64,000 nt of DNA from Actinotalea subterranea (GCF_008364845.1 NZ_VTTP01000004.1:62001-126000); one strand, 5' to 3'; positions 23,328 through 31,558 are shown, counted from the first letter of the stretch. The notes: generated by a model not told the origin, from the letters alone. A program made the numbers and translations.

Positions 23328-26209
23328 AGGATGCCTCGCCGGTGGGCGACCGTCACGGCCTCGGTCCGGCCCGACGCCCCGAGCTTGGCGAGCACGTTGG
23401 ACACGTGCACGCTGACCGTCTTGCCGCTGATGAACAGGCGCTCCCCGATCTGCCGGTTGCTCAGGCCCTCGGCGACGAGCGCGAGCACCTCGGACTCCCG
23501 CGCGGTGAGCAGCTCGACGCCGGACGGGCGCGCGCCGGGGACGTCGAGGCGCCCGCGACGGGCGAGGGCCTGCGTCGCGGTCTCGAGCGGGCGCGCGCCC
23601 ATGGCCCGGGCGACGGTGGCCGCGGCGGCGAGCTGGGCCTGTGCCGCGACGCGGTCGCCGGCCTCGAGGAGCGACTCGGCCCACCGCCACCGGCTGCGCG
23701 CCTCCTCGTAGCGGTAGCCGTAGGCGAAGGCGACGGTGGCCTCGTGCCACAGCTCGGGGTCGTTGCGTCCCGTCAGACGCCCGTGCTCCGCCCGTGCGCG
23801 CGCAAGCCAGCCGCGCCCCTCGGGCCCGAGCCGACCGCCCCGCGGTCGGCCGCGCTCGGCCGTGCGGATGGCACGCTCCAGGAGCTCGTCGCCGCGACGC
23901 ACCTTGAGGATCGGGTCGATGCCCGCGAGCCGGTCGGCCTGCGCACCGTCGGCGAGCGCGGCGAGGCCGAGGGCCGCGAGCCAGATGCCGCCGAGGAAGT
24001 AGTCGTTCCAGGCGCGGCCCAGGTGCTCGATGACGGCCGTGGCGACGTCGACGGCCTCGTCCGTGCGCCCCACCCACGTCAACGCGTCGGTCGTGCACCC
24101 GCCCGCGACGAGCGCGACCTGGCCGTCGCGGTCCCAGTGCGAGTCGAGCGCTCGGCCACGCTCGACCGCGTCCGTGTCGCCCCGGGCGACGGCGGCGTAC
24201 AGGCGGACCGCCGCGAGCACGTTGGCGGCGCTCGGCGGCGGGGCGACGTCGAACGGCGGGGAGGCCGTGAGGTCGCCGTGCGCGTAGCGCACGAGGTCGC
24301 AGAACACCCTGAGCTGCACGCCGTACGCGCTCCAGGTCAGCCCGGCCGCGCGCGCCCGGGCGAGGCCCTCCTCGGTGAGGCGGGACGCGTCGTCGAGCAG
24401 GCCCGCGTAGTACTGGTTGGCCGCGAGGTTGAACCCGACGCGCAGCTCGGTCACGAGGTCGCCCGCGTCGTGCGCGCGCTGCCGGGCGCGCGTGAGCAGG
24501 TCGGCGGACCGTTGGCGGTCGTCGACCACGAGCACGGCCAGGGTCGCGAGCGCATCGGCCTCGACGGCGGCGTCCCCGAGGCGCCGCGCCTCCTCGACGG
24601 CCGCCTCGGCGCTGCGCGTCGCCTCGACGTCACGGTCCTTGGAGACGGCCGTGCGCGCGTGGATCGCCAGCGCCCAGGCGTGCGCGAGGTTCGGCGGGTC
24701 GTCGGGGATCGACGCCAGGGCGAGGGATGCCTCCGCCAGCGACTCGTCGTCACGGTCGATCGCGAGCAGGTGCCGCGCGAGCTCGGACCGCAGCACGCCC
24801 TGCCGGACCGGGTCGTCGGCGGCGGCGGTGACCGCCTCCCGTCCGAGGGCAGCGGCCCGGTCGTCGAGCCCCGCACGGCTCGCCGCCGCGGCGGCCGACG
24901 CGGCGACCTCGATCCGGTCGTGACCGCTGTGCCGCTCGGCGTCCGGGACCGATGCCCACAGGCTCAGGACCGCCTCGAGGTGGCGCAGCTCCTCGGCCGG
25001 CGCCAGGACGCCGCCGGCGTCCCGCGCGGCGTCGAGCGAGGCGCGCAGGGCCGTCGGTGCGTCGTGGCACCGCAGCGCGTGGTGGGCGAGCTGCGCGGCG
25101 GAGCCGAGGCCGGGCTCGGCCACGAGCGTGTCCCGGTACGCCCGGTGCAGCGTGACGCGCTCGCCGGGCAGCAGGTCCGCGTACACGGCCTCGGCGAGCA
25201 GGGCGTGCTGGAAGGCGAGCCGTCCGTCCTCGCCGCTGAGCACGTGCCCTGCGACCGCCTCCCGCAGCGCGCCGTCGAACGCGTCACCGGCCAGGCCGGG
25301 GTCGGACGCGGAGGCCGCACGCAGGAGCGGCTCGCTGACGGTCCGGCCGGCGACCGAGGCGACGCGCGCGAGGTGCTGGACGGTGGGGTCGAGCCGCTCG
25401 AGCCGAGCCCGCAGCACGTCCGCGAGGGACCACGGCAGGCCCGGGCCGGCGCCCGCGTCGAGCAGCTCCTCCGCGAAGTACGCGTTCCCCTCGGAGCGCG
25501 CCATGACGCTGCGCAGCGTGTCCTCGGGGGGCGTGTGCCCGGTGAGGGCCGTCGCGAACTCGCGCAGCTCCTCGTCGGTGAACGGCCCGAGGTCCATGCG
25601 CTCCACGCGCGGGTGGCGCCACAGCTCGGCGAGCATGGGCCTCAGCGGGTGCCGCCGGTGCAGGTCGTCGGTGCGGTAGGTGGCGACCACCAGGAGGTGC
25701 TCGTCACGCATGCGGGCCACGAGGAACCGCAGCACGTCGCGGCTCGAGGAGTCCGCCCAGTGCAGGTCCTCGACGAGGAGGACCAGCGGTGCGCCGGGGC
25801 GTCCGACGCCGCCGAGAGCCGCGGCGATCCCGTCGAAGAGCTGGAGCCTGCCCGCCTCGTCCTCCGCGCGGGACAGGCTCTCGCGTCCGGCCGAGGGCAG
25901 GAGGCGGGCGAGGGCCGGGCGGGCCTCGAGCGCGCGGTCCACGACGTCCCCGTGGGCGCGCAGCTGGGCGAGGGCCTCGGCGAAGGGGAGGTACGGGAGC
26001 CCGACCTCGCCCAGGTCGACGCAGTGGACGGTGACGGCCGTGGCGCCGGCCTGCGTCGCGAGGTCGCTGACGTGGGTGAGGAGGCGTGTCTTGCCGACGC
26101 CCGCGTCCGCCCCCAGGAGGACCGCGCTGGGCTCCCCCCGGCCCGCGCGCTCCAGGGCGTCCCTGAAGGCTCGGACCTGCGCGTCGCGGGCGACGAACGG
26201 TCTGCTCAT
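23306..26209 (-). CDS. Large ATP-binding LuxR-family regulator (LAL/MalT-like)
   Basis: 967 residues. N-terminal AAA/NACHT-like ATPase with Walker A GADAGVGKTRLL and Walker B LVLLVEDLHWADSSS. A long helical TPR-like middle follows, and a C-terminal LuxR helix-turn-helix (LTARESEVLALVAEGLSNRQ ... KTVSVHVSNVLAKLGA). This is the LAL/MalT layout: an ATP-dependent transcriptional activator that responds to an unknown ligand. The ATG at 26209 overlaps the stop of an upstream 93-residue gene by 4 bp and is preferred; an ATG at 26224 is possible. Coupling to that small gene is unusual for LAL regulators. The 3' end lies in a tandem repeat. Confidence 0.9.
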   Translation of the reverse strand: MSRPFVARDAQVRAFRDALERAGRGEPSAVLLGADAGVGKTRLLTHVSDLATQAGATAVTVHCVDLGEVGLPYLPFAEALAQLRAHGDVVDRALEARPALARLLPSAGRESLSRAEDEAGRLQLFDGIAAALGGVGRPGAPLVLLVEDLHWADSSSRDVLRFLVARMRDEHLLVVATYRTDDLHRRHPLRPMLAELWRHPRVERMDLGPFTDEELREFATALTGHTPPEDTLRSVMARSEGNAYFAEELLDAGAGPGLPWSLADVLRARLERLDPTVQHLARVASVAGRTVSEPLLRAASASDPGLAGDAFDGALREAVAGHVLSGEDGRLAFQHALLAEAVYADLLPGERVTLHRAYRDTLVAEPGLGSAAQLAHHALRCHDAPTALRASLDAARDAGGVLAPAEELRHLEAVLSLWASVPDAERHSGHDRIEVAASAAAAASRAGLDDRAAALGREAVTAAADDPVRQGVLRSELARHLLAIDRDDESLAEASLALASIPDDPPNLAHAWALAIHARTAVSKDRDVEATRSAEAAVEEARRLGDAAVEADALATLAVLVVDDRQRSADLLTRARQRAHDAGDLVTELRVGFNLAANQYYAGLLDDASRLTEEGLARARAAGLTWSAYGVQLRVFCDLVRYAHGDLTASPPFDVAPPPSAANVLAAVRLYAAVARGDTDAVERGRALDSHWDRDGQVALVAGGCTTDALTWVGRTDEAVDVATAVIEHLGRAWNDYFLGGIWLAALGLAALADGAQADRLAGIDPILKVRRGDELLERAIRTAERGRPRGGRLGPEGRGWLARARAEHGRLTGRNDPELWHEATVAFAYGYRYEEARSRWRWAESLLEAGDRVAAQAQLAAAATVARAMGARPLETATQALARRGRLDVPGARPSGVELLTARESEVLALVAEGLSNRQIGERLFISGKTVSVHVSNVLAKLGASGRTEAVTVAHRRGILAASGDA

Positions 26210-26487
26210 CGCGCTACGGGCCATGCCCCCGATCCTTGCAGCGCCCACTGACGCCCGGAAGGTTCGTCCGGCGATGCGGACCGATCGGTCGACGGCCCCC
26301 CGGCTGGCCCCTGCGCGGGCGAGGTCGCGGCGCGAGCGTTCTCGCGGCGACGGCGCCACGTCCGGCGCGCGCGGCCCCCTCCCGCGGACGGCCCACGGCC
26401 CGCACCGGCCATGCGCTCACGGCGGTCGGCGAGGTCCGCCCGGTAGATGAGCTCGGTCTCGAGCTCTGGTCCCCATGTCGCGTTCAT
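26206..26487 (-). CDS. Small protein coupled to the LuxR-type regulator
   Basis: 93 residues. It begins MNATWGPELETELIYRADLA and becomes Arg-rich (RRTWRRRREN), then Pro/Ser/Gly-rich and probably disordered. I do not recognise a family. Support for a real gene: GGAGG with 5-nt spacing before the ATG at 26487, and an ATGA overlap between its stop and the regulator start. It could be a partner or simply a translational lead-in. A GTG further upstream (26526) would add 13 residues but has no ribosome site. Confidence 0.6.
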   Translation of the reverse strand: MNATWGPELETELIYRADLADRRERMAGAGRGPSAGGGRARRTWRRRRENARAATSPAQGPAGGPSTDRSASPDEPSGRQWALQGSGAWPVAR

Positions 26488-26602
26488 CTCGGCCTCCGGC
26501 TCGACGTGCAGGCTGACTGCCTGCACGTCACACCGTGCCGATGAGGCGCCGCACCGCGGATCGGGCGGGTGACGGGTATGTGGCTGAGGTCCGGGTCCGC
26601 GG

Positions 26603-26624
26603 CCGCCTAAGGATCCTTAGGCGG
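26603..26624. promoter_or_regulatory. Perfect 22-bp palindrome
   Basis: CCGCCTAAGGA followed directly by its reverse complement, with no loop. It has an AT-rich core in very GC-rich surroundings. It lies 15 bp after the stop of the 78-residue gene and 116 bp before the start of the LuxR-regulator operon, so it could be an operator or a cruciform/terminator. Confidence 0.6.
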
Positions 26625-26639
26625 GTCGGGGACCCGGGT

Positions 26640-26876
26640 TCAGAGCCGCTCGAGACGCGGGCTGTCGAGCGCGACGCGCAGACGCTCGCCGTCGCCGAAG
26701 TCCACGATGACCGCCTGGTCGCCGTCGAGAGCGATGACGCGGCCGAGGCCGTGCCGTTCGTGGGACACACGTGCACCGACCGGGATCGGCACCGCCTTGG
26801 CCAGGGCGGCCTCCCGGGCGGCGTTGAAGGGACTGGTGGCGAGGTACCGGCGCTTGCCGGTCGGATGGGAAGGCAT
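26640..26876 (-). CDS. Conserved small protein with KOW/CarD-like beta segment
   Basis: 78 residues. MPSHPTGKRRYLATSPFNAA, then AALAKAVPIPVGARVSHERH, then GLGRVIALDGDQAVIVDFGDG and ERLRVALDSPRLERL. The C-terminal half resembles the small beta-barrels that read 'H-x-x-x-G-x-G-x-V' in CarD and UvrD-type C-termini, which suggests nucleic-acid or polymerase contact; this is inference only. An inverted repeat AGGACA/TGTCCT (26878-26891) sits directly upstream of the ATG. A GGAGGAGG is present but about 13 nt away. Confidence 0.72.
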   Translation of the reverse strand: MPSHPTGKRRYLATSPFNAAREAALAKAVPIPVGARVSHERHGLGRVIALDGDQAVIVDFGDGERLRVALDSPRLERL

Positions 26877-26877
26877 C

Positions 26878-26891
26878 AGGACAAGTGTCCT
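26878..26891 (-). promoter_or_regulatory. Inverted repeat at the start of the 78-residue gene
   Basis: AGGACA-AG-TGTCCT lies 1 nt upstream of the ATG at 26876, between it and the purine-rich ribosome-site-like sequence. It could be an operator or an mRNA hairpin. Confidence 0.4.
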
Positions 26892-26967
26892 CCTCCGCGG
26901 GGGTCCGGAACACCGCGTGTCCCGGACGGGGTCACCGGGGCGGCTGCTACCGGCGTCGACGGGGGTG

Positions 26968-27237
26968 TCATGAGGCGTACCGGGCGGCGGAACGGGCGCG
27001 GCGCTTGGCCGCCTCGACCTCGCGGTCCTTGGGCGGGGCCGCGGTCACGAGCGCCTCGAGCAGGTGACGGGTCGCGTGCGCGACGTCCTCGACCGCGCGG
27101 TCGAACGCCTCGCGGTTCGCCTGGGAGGGCTTCGTGGTGCCGGCGACCTTGCGCACGTACTGCAGCGCGGCCGCGTGCACCTCGTCCGGCGTCGCGGCCG
27201 GCTCGAAGTTGTGCAGAGGGCGGATGTTGCGGCACAT
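26968..27237 (-). CDS. DUF2277-family protein
   Basis: 89 residues. MCRNIRPLHNFEPAATPDEV is the family's defining N-terminus, followed by AAALQYVRKVAG and a basic helical tail. The function is unknown. The ATG at 27237 lies 6 nt after TACCGT (27249-27244 on the minus strand), so it is a leaderless gene. Confidence 0.9.
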   Translation of the reverse strand: MCRNIRPLHNFEPAATPDEVHAAALQYVRKVAGTTKPSQANREAFDRAVEDVAHATRHLLEALVTAAPPKDREVEAAKRRARSAARYAS

Positions 27238-27243
27238 GCTCCG

Positions 27244-27249
27244 ACGGTA
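27244..27249 (-). promoter_or_regulatory. -10 box of leaderless DUF2277 gene
   Basis: TACCGT on the minus strand, then 6 nt, then ATG at 27237. Confidence 0.6.
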
Positions 27250-27311
27250 CGACCCACCCGGCCCCCCTGTCGCGGGTCCCTCGTGTCCGAGGGGTGCGGC
27301 AGGATCGGCGC

Positions 27312-27929
27312 ATGGCTGACGGGCGAGGTCCGGCGACGACGTCGCGGGTGGTGGGCGAGGACTGGTACGCCCGGGTGCTGACCGACGAGCGGTTCGAGCG
27401 CGTCGCGTTCGTCGACGTGGACATGACGGAGGTGACGGCCGAGCGCACCACGTTCGAGGAGTGCGTGCTCCGCGGCGTCCGGTTCAACGCGGCCGTGCTC
27501 ACCGAGTCGGCGTTCGTGAACTGCACGTTCGTGCGCTGCACCTTCTTCGACACGCGTCTGGTGCGCTGCAAGCTGGTCGGCTCGGCGTTCGACGGCTGCA
27601 CCTTCCAGGTCATGACGGTCGAGGGGGGCAACTGGAGCTTCGTCGGGCTCGCGGGCGCGGACCTGCGGACGGCGCGCATCACCGGCGCACGCATGCGCGA
27701 GGCGGACCTCACGGGTGCAAGGCTCGAGAACGCCGTGCTGCGCGACGCGGACCTGACGTCGGCCACGCTGCACCGCGCCGACCTGCGGTCGTGCGACCTG
27801 CGGGGGAGCGACCTCACCGGCATCGATCCCGGGACGGTGGACCTGAGGGGAGCCGTCGTGACGGTCGACCAGGCGGTGCTGGTGGCCGAGGCGCTCGGGC
27901 TCGATGTCAGGGCCGCCGGTGAGGGCTAG
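27312..27929 (+). CDS. Pentapeptide-repeat protein
   Basis: 205 residues. About 25 consecutive A(D/N)LxX-type pentapeptides from residue 30 onward (for example FVDVDMTEV, CTFVRCTFF, ADLRTARITGA, ADLTSATLHRADLRS) predict a right-handed quadrilateral beta helix. The first half favours Phe and Cys at the central position, the second half Leu. A short C-terminal cap mentions VTVDQAVLVAEALGL. Relatives include DNA-mimic gyrase protectors (Qnr/MfpA) and many proteins of no known role; nothing here decides. CAGGAT lies 6 nt before the ATG, a weak leaderless signal. Confidence 0.87.
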   Translation: MADGRGPATTSRVVGEDWYARVLTDERFERVAFVDVDMTEVTAERTTFEECVLRGVRFNAAVLTESAFVNCTFVRCTFFDTRLVRCKLVGSAFDGCTFQVMTVEGGNWSFVGLAGADLRTARITGARMREADLTGARLENAVLRDADLTSATLHRADLRSCDLRGSDLTGIDPGTVDLRGAVVTVDQAVLVAEALGLDVRAAGEG

Positions 27930-27932
27930 CCT
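27927..27932 (+). promoter_or_regulatory. -10 box overlapping the pentapeptide-gene stop
   Basis: TAGCCT includes the TAG stop (27927-27929) of the preceding gene and ends 6 nt before the ATG at 27939. Confidence 0.55.
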
Positions 27933-27938
27933 GGCCCC

Positions 27939-28925
27939 ATGAGCAGGGCTGCCCAGCACGGCCCACCGGTCTTCCGGTCGACCCCCGAGTACGACGCGTT
28001 CGGTCCGTGGGTCCTGCCGGTCACGGGCCCGGACGAGGTGCCGCCCCTCTTCCGCCGCCACCCCATCGACTTCACGGGCACGCAGCTCGTCCTCAAGGTC
28101 CCCCGGCCGATCGAGCGCCGTGACGCGCTGCCGTCGATGGACCTCTACGACCACCTGCTGATCCTCCAGACGAGCGGCCTCACGGTCCTCACGAGGGTCG
28201 AGGACCAGGTCCGCACGCACGTCGTGGCGCCGTCCGAGCTGCTCGCGATCGAGGACGCCACGGACCTGCTCGACGGTCGCCTCACCCTCTTCACCGCCCT
28301 GCCCGAGGGGCCCGTGACCGTCCACTACAACGGGTCCTCGCGGGACGTCGTCGGGCAGCTCGTCGACGGGCTGCGGGCCTTCTGGGGCGGCGGCCCCCGG
28401 GCCAGGTCGGCCGACGCGGCGGGCGTGGCCGGCGAGGCCGCGGGCGTCGAGCCGCCCACCCAGCTGGGCCTGACCGCGCTGGGCCCGGACGTCGCGCTGG
28501 TCACCGCGTACCGCGAGCTCGCGCGCACGGAGCCGTGGATCCGCCTGCTCAGCGCCCAGGCCCGGCAGCAGGTCGTCCCCGCGGGTCAGGGCGCGGGGGC
28601 TGCCCTCGCGCGTGCGCTGCACACCCTGTGGCCGATGACGGTGCAGGGCGCGATCGTCACGGGTGACGGCCGTGAGCTCCAGGTGGTGCACCGCCGCGAG
28701 TGGTGGCTCCGTGGTCGGCGTCCCGTGCACTCGCTTGCACGCACCGTGATCCCCCTCGCGCGCGTCGTCGGCATCGAGGCCGAGGACGACCCGCGGTACG
28801 CGGGCGTGCGGGTGCTGACCGTCGTCATCGGACCGGCCCGCATCTCGTTCCCGGTCGCCGCGGCGTCCGCGACGGAGGACGGCGTCCGGGCGGGGCACCG
28901 GGCGGCGTCCGGAGCGGCAGGGTGA
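27939..28925 (+). CDS. Conserved hypothetical protein
   Basis: 328 residues, soluble, with no clear signal or membrane span. The N-terminal part includes STPEYDAFGPWVLPVTGPDE and VPPLFRRHPIDF, then LQLVLKVPRPIERRDALP-like strands. A middle Ala/Gly linker (about 155-175) separates a second part containing HTLWPMTVQGAIVTGDGREL. It looks like a two-part membrane-associated or scaffold-type protein, but I recognise no domain. Leaderless start; the next small gene follows after 25 bp. Confidence 0.72.
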   Translation: MSRAAQHGPPVFRSTPEYDAFGPWVLPVTGPDEVPPLFRRHPIDFTGTQLVLKVPRPIERRDALPSMDLYDHLLILQTSGLTVLTRVEDQVRTHVVAPSELLAIEDATDLLDGRLTLFTALPEGPVTVHYNGSSRDVVGQLVDGLRAFWGGGPRARSADAAGVAGEAAGVEPPTQLGLTALGPDVALVTAYRELARTEPWIRLLSAQARQQVVPAGQGAGAALARALHTLWPMTVQGAIVTGDGRELQVVHRREWWLRGRRPVHSLARTVIPLARVVGIEAEDDPRYAGVRVLTVVIGPARISFPVAAASATEDGVRAGHRAASGAAG

Positions 28926-28950
28926 CCTGCCGGGCGGGCACACTGGTCCC

Positions 28951-29214
28951 GTGAGCACCGAAGAACCCGTCAGCGCGGCGCTCCGGGACGCCAAGGCCCG
29001 TGCGCGCTCGTCCCACTACACGGTGGGGACGCTCCAGTCGGACCCCGACGGGACGGTCTGGCTCGAGTGCTCGTGCGGCACGGTGCTGCGCAACGGACCC
29101 ACGTGGACGCTCGACGAGCACGTCCGGCTCCACCGCGCCGAGGCCAAGTACCTCGAGCTCTCCGCGTCCGCGCCGCCCGGCATCCCGCGCCTCATCGAGC
29201 TCGCGCGCGGGTGA
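28951..29214 (+). CDS. Small putative zinc-binding protein
   Basis: 87 residues. LECSCGTVLRNGP and LDEHVRLHRAEAKY provide Cys40, Cys42, His57 and His61 (C-x-C-x14-H-x3-H), a plausible one-zinc ribbon/finger, with two beta strands before and a helix after. I know no named family. GTG start 6 nt after CACACT, a weak leaderless arrangement. It may be co-expressed with the preceding unknown gene. Confidence 0.65.
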   Translation: MSTEEPVSAALRDAKARARSSHYTVGTLQSDPDGTVWLECSCGTVLRNGPTWTLDEHVRLHRAEAKYLELSASAPPGIPRLIELARG

Positions 29215-29443
29215 GCGGCCCTGGCGCGGCGCGTGGCAACCGGCTCGTGACGACGGTTCCCCGCGGGCCCACGGCGTCGCGGGTCACGACGAGGTCACGA
29301 CCTGGCGGTGGCCGCGCCGCGCGCTGGACGGCGCACGGGCGGGAGGGGATACGGTCGTCTCGGCGCGCCAGCAGCGCCGCGATGCCGCACCCTGGGAGGG
29401 TGCCGCATGGCTGTCCGTCGATGAACGCACCGCAGGAGGGTCG

Positions 29444-29980
29444 ATGAGTGGCGACCGAGCCCGCCGCACGTCGTCCGGGAGCACCCTGCGTCTGGTCGGC
29501 GGTGCGCAGAGCACCGAGCAGACCGCGGAGCAGACGGCCGAGGACGGGGAGCCAGGCGCGTCCCCGGAGGTGCCCGAGCCGGGCGCGGAGCCCGGTCTGA
29601 TCAGCATCGTCCTGCCCGGTCAGCGGCAGTCCGTCGCGATCGGCCGGCACTGGGTGGTCCGCACGAGCGCCGAGCACGGCGTCACCGGCATGGCGAACCA
29701 GGTCGTCGAGCTCCTCTCGAGCGAGCTCCTCGCGAACGCCGTCCTCCACGGTGCGGAGGGCAGCGCGATCGGCGTCCAGCTGCGGCGCACGGCCGAGGCG
29801 CTGCGCGTGTCGGTCAGCGACGCCGGGGCCAGCACACCGGTCGTGCTGCACCGCGAGCCGTCCGCGCCCAACGGCCGCGGCATGGCGATCGTCGAGGCGA
29901 TGTCGAGCCGGTGGGGCGTCGACGAGCACGACGAGGGCGGCAAGACGGTGTGGTTCGAGCTCGACCTCGAGGACTTCTAG
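29444..29980 (+). CDS. RsbW/anti-sigma-type ATP-binding protein
   Basis: 178 residues. The Glu/Pro-rich N-terminus of about 50 residues is followed by a single HATPase domain: N box ELLSSELLANAVLHGAEG, D-box LRVSVSDAGAS and G-box PNGRGMAIVEAMSSRWGV. It has no histidine phospho-acceptor, so it belongs to the stand-alone serine kinase/anti-sigma family of actinobacteria. These bind a sigma factor or an anti-anti-sigma protein. No STAS-domain or sigma partner is adjacent. An AGGAGGG ribosome site precedes ATG 29444. A TACGGT box at 29350 could provide the promoter. Confidence 0.85.
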   Translation: MSGDRARRTSSGSTLRLVGGAQSTEQTAEQTAEDGEPGASPEVPEPGAEPGLISIVLPGQRQSVAIGRHWVVRTSAEHGVTGMANQVVELLSSELLANAVLHGAEGSAIGVQLRRTAEALRVSVSDAGASTPVVLHREPSAPNGRGMAIVEAMSSRWGVDEHDEGGKTVWFELDLEDF

Positions 29981-30058
29981 GCAAGGACGTTGTGCCCACC
30001 CCCGGGCGCGCCGCCCGCCGAGAATGGCAGCGTCGCTCATCAGGGACGAGGGGGCCGC

Positions 30059-31558
30059 ATGGCACCGACGACGGTGACGCCCCGCGGCGTCGTCCGCGGT
30101 GCCCGCCTTGCACCGCGCGCACCGCGCTCACCGAGCGCACCGAGCGCACTGCGCTCGCAGAGGGTCGTCCCGGTTCTGCTGACGTCGCTGGCCGCGCTGG
30201 TGATGGGCCTCCTGACGCTCCTCGGCGCCGCCCCCGCCGCGGCTGCGACCGACGTCGTGCCCGCTGCGCAGAGTGCGCCAGCCGGGCCGGCCACACTCGC
30301 AGCCGCCGGGCTCGCCACCGACACGGCGCCGGAACCCGTCGAGCTCACCCTGTACTGGGGCGACGGCTGCCCGCGGTGCGAGGCCGAGCGGGAGTGGCTC
30401 CAGGACGCCGTCGAGCGTGTGCCCACCCTGACCGTCACGGAGCACGAGGTCTGGTTCGACGAGGCCGGCCAGGACGTGTTCGTCGCGGCGGGTGAGGAGC
30501 TCGGCTTCGAGGCGTCGTCGGTCCCGACCACTGTGATCGGCGAGCGCGTGTGGATCGGCTGGACCGACGCGATCGCCGAGGACGTCGGCGCCGCGATCGA
30601 CCTCGCGGCCGGCGGTGAGCCCGTACCCGCGGGCGTCTACGGGACGCCCGGAGCGGGCACGTGCTCCCAGGAGGACCTCGCGTGCGCCGCAGACGAGGAG
30701 AGCGGTGCGACGGTCGACGTCCCGCTCCTCGGCGAGGTGGACCTGGGGGAGAGCTCCCTGCTCGTCTCGACGCTCGTCATCGGGTTCGTCGACGGCGTGA
30801 ACCCGTGCTCGCTGTGGGTCATCTCGGTGCTGCTGACGATCGTCGTCCGCACGGCCTCGCGACGCCGGGTGCTGGCGATCGGCTTCACGTTCCTCACGGT
30901 GACCGCGGCGATGTACGCGGTGTACATGGCCGGCATCTACTCCGCCCTGACGGTGGTGCGTCACCTGGGGGCCATCCAGGTCGGCGTCGCGATCGCCGCG
31001 GGCATCTTCGGTGCCGTGAGCGTCAAGGACTACTTCGCGTTCAAGAAGGGCCTGTCGTTCACCATCAAGGACTCCGCGAAGCCGGGGATCTACAAGCGCG
31101 TGCGGACGGCGGCCGGGCACCACGCCCTGGTCCCGGCGCTCGCGGCGACCATCGCGCTCGCGGTCGCGGTGTCGTTGCTCGAGACGCCGTGCACGGCGGG
31201 GTTCCCGGTGCTGTGGACCGGCCTGCTGCAGGCCAACGGGGTCGGGCTCGCGGAGGCTGCCGGGCTCTTCCTCGTGTACATGGTGCCGTTCCTGCTCGAC
31301 GAGCTCGTCGTGTTCGGCCTCGCCGTCGTGACGATGCGCGCGACCAAGATGCAGGAGAAGCACGGCCAGCTGCTCAAGCTGGTCGCCGGCGTGACGATGC
31401 TCGCGCTCGCCGGCGCGATGGTGGTGGACCCGTCCGTCATGGAGAGCCCGCTCGGCGCGCTGCTCCTGTTCGCCGGCGCCTTCGCGCTCGCGGGGATCAT
31501 CCACGCGGTCACGACCCGTGTGCGCCGTGCCCGCACGACCAGCCCGGCCGAGGTCTGA
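30059..31558 (+). CDS. Thioredoxin-like domain fused to DsbD/CcdA-type membrane protein
   Basis: 499 residues. Signal-anchor near residues 35-62. An exported thioredoxin/glutaredoxin-like domain follows with the redox motif CPRC in LYWGDGCPRCEAEREWL, a cis-Pro region SSVPTTVIGERVW, and two further Cys in CSQEDLACAADE. Then come about six helices with the DsbD/CcdA-type cysteines: GFVDGVNPCSLWV and LLETPCTAGFPV. This suggests a self-contained route that moves reducing equivalents across the membrane to an exported thiol domain. The order Trx-then-membrane is a known fusion type but the substrate is not known. Confidence 0.87.
   Translation: MAPTTVTPRGVVRGARLAPRAPRSPSAPSALRSQRVVPVLLTSLAALVMGLLTLLGAAPAAAATDVVPAAQSAPAGPATLAAAGLATDTAPEPVELTLYWGDGCPRCEAEREWLQDAVERVPTLTVTEHEVWFDEAGQDVFVAAGEELGFEASSVPTTVIGERVWIGWTDAIAEDVGAAIDLAAGGEPVPAGVYGTPGAGTCSQEDLACAADEESGATVDVPLLGEVDLGESSLLVSTLVIGFVDGVNPCSLWVISVLLTIVVRTASRRRVLAIGFTFLTVTAAMYAVYMAGIYSALTVVRHLGAIQVGVAIAAGIFGAVSVKDYFAFKKGLSFTIKDSAKPGIYKRVRTAAGHHALVPALAATIALAVAVSLLETPCTAGFPVLWTGLLQANGVGLAEAAGLFLVYMVPFLLDELVVFGLAVVTMRATKMQEKHGQLLKLVAGVTMLALAGAMVVDPSVMESPLGALLLFAGAFALAGIIHAVTTRVRRARTTSPAEV

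Noticed and set aside
22958-26251. 1097-codon plus-strand open frame antisense to the LuxR-type regulator
   Set aside because: Shadow frame. The minus strand carries Walker A/B and a LuxR helix-turn-helix in the right order.
30059-31558. Two separate genes (thioredoxin and CcdA)
   Set aside because: One continuous frame with no internal start having a ribosome site, and the linker is coding throughout.
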